Under the pieces are notes generated by a model, which saw nothing but the letters and a program-made list of their open reading frames with translations, made no database searches and was not told the DNA's origin. From Erythrocercus mccallii (taxonomy: Eukaryota; Chordata; Aves; Passeriformes; Dicruridae), in the NCBI GenBank assembly GCA_013397435.1, contig VZRG01001564.1:62001-126000 (forward strand): a stretch of DNA of 64,000 bases. Reading direction: 5' to 3'. Position 1 is the stretch's first letter; every line of letters starts with the position of its first letter. Of this stretch, positions 62,901 through 64,000 are shown in pieces. The position numbers and the translations under genes are program-made.

Positions 62901-64000
62901 CAGCTCAGACATGTGTTTTGAGGTTTTTGGTGTGTCACTCAAGGCCCTTGGCCCTGTGTCCTTTGTATGTCTGGATGATGAATTTTATTCTGGCAGAATA
63001 TGCTGTTTGTGGAAAATAGATTTTTGTGTGGAGGAGCTGCCAACATATTTCCTGAGACTGACATCAAAGTACAACAAATGCTGTCAGGGAAGTCTTGTTC
63101 TAAAACACATGGGTTTGTGCATTAGTGTCTGTGGGAATCTGTGTATGCATTCAGGGCTTTTCTCATATTTAATAATAATAAACCACCAGACATATGTATC
63201 TGTAGCTTGGCTCTCTCTCTGCCCCATCTGCAGCCATCACCTTAGGATCTTTTATCTCAAGCTAATGACAGTTGTGCCTTCAGCAGTCAACAGTCCCTGA
63301 CAAAATCCTGGAGCTGGCCAACAAGATGCAAACCAGAACTCCTAGAAATATCTAATATTCCTCTGACTTACGGCATTATCATCACAGAAATTGTTTATTT
63401 TAAATTCTATTTGGCATCTCTGAGACCTTAAGATCGTCTGACAGGATCAGGTTCGGTATGACTATTCTCTTAATTCCAAAAACATCCAGTTTTCAGTCAG
63501 TTTCACATTTTAAACTTCAAAACACACATATAACCTCACTTATTCTCACTTGTTATATGACTGTGCAAAAGCTTGTTTAATTGCCTTGTGCAATTAGATA
63601 GTGTTATATCTAAATACTGTAGATAAAAGAGTGAAATTTGCATAAAAGACATTATGTGCTGAAAAATGTCAACTATTTTCTTCAGTATTTTATCGTTTGA
63701 AAATATAAATTTTAGGGGGCCCCTTATACTAGTGACTTTAGAAAGTATAAAATCAATGCCTTCTCTATTTCTGAATTTTATTAGCCTAAGAGTGGAAAAA
63801 TAAAACATTTAAAAATATGTATAAGCTATTTTTGTCTTTGGGCTGTTGAGAAAGCTTTGCTTTGCCCAGAGACATGGGAAACAATGATGGATAGTCAGAG
63901 TGGGGAACCCATCTCTTTTATTCCTCTGTGCTCTATAATTTGTAATCTTTATTGTGTCTGAAGCTAAATCTGAGGCATTCCAGAGCCTCGATACCGCGTG
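59986..64000. other. Unique non-coding sequence to the window end
   Basis: GC-richer patches at 60200-60440 and 61640-61800 hold overlapping frames of 66-90 codons on both strands, without domains. A + strand frame of 139 codons at 62881-63300 has many Cys and Ser residues and no recognised family. The remainder is AT-rich. No repeat family or RNA gene was recognised. Confidence 0.5.

Noticed and set aside
62881..63300. 139-codon Cys-rich + strand frame
   Set aside because: Cysteine spacing is irregular, there is no signal-peptide-plus-domain layout, and no homologue is known to me.
1..64000. CRISPR arrays, prokaryotic operons, phage or toxin systems, endogenous retroviruses
   Set aside because: No regularly spaced repeats, ribosome-binding-site-linked frames, LTR pairs or retroviral coding remnants were seen. 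The composition and repeats are those of a bird nuclear genome.

Overview
The window reads as vertebrate nuclear DNA, most likely from a bird. It is AT-rich and CpG-poor. It has no bacterial-style gene packing, and its stop codons are spread evenly over all six frames. The diagnostic evidence is five 5'-truncated CR1 LINE 3' ends (two on the + strand, three on the - strand) and one nearly full-length ancient amniote SINE of the MIR / MIR1_Amn type. CR1 3'-end fragments with (ATTCTATG)-type tails are the dominant interspersed repeat of bird genomes. The best preserved copy (44901-45117) has a subfamily sequence of the kind I associate with Neoaves and songbirds, but I cannot fix the species.

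I found no protein-coding gene I can defend. The longest open frames (about 130-160 codons) occur mainly in slightly GC-richer patches, often overlap equally long frames on the other strand, and show no recognisable domain. No rRNA, tRNA, CRISPR array, prokaryotic operon, endogenous retrovirus or complete transposon was seen. The window is probably a gene desert or the inside of a very large intron.

Layout. 1-10 kb is unique AT-rich sequence with an (AAAAT)n run next to a G-quadruplex motif (2471-2510), a - strand CR1 (6037-6215), an AT-rich homeodomain-motif stretch (about 7905-8065) and a 20-bp perfect inverted repeat with an 87-bp spacer (9146-9272). 10-22 kb has a + strand CR1 (10110-10228), a GC-richer patch at about 11.8-12.5 kb, short tandem repeats, an octamer motif (16901) and a near-perfect 30-bp palindrome (18518-18547). 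21.8-33 kb has a - strand CR1 (21788-21960), GC-richer patches, and stretches that look like candidate conserved non-coding DNA (24.5 kb, 29 kb). 33-45 kb has little apart from a 14-bp tandem repeat and, at 43.9-45.1 kb, two CR1 copies in opposite orientation. 45-64 kb has a (TG)10 microsatellite, a (TTG)n run, the MIR-type SINE (53142-53385), a small hairpin (54641-54678) and another regulatory-looking AT-rich stretch at about 59.6-60.0 kb.

Nothing here forms a gene pathway or a new multi-gene system. What can be supported is repeat content, local DNA structure and, more weakly, candidate regulatory sequence whose status depends on cross-species conservation that I could not test.
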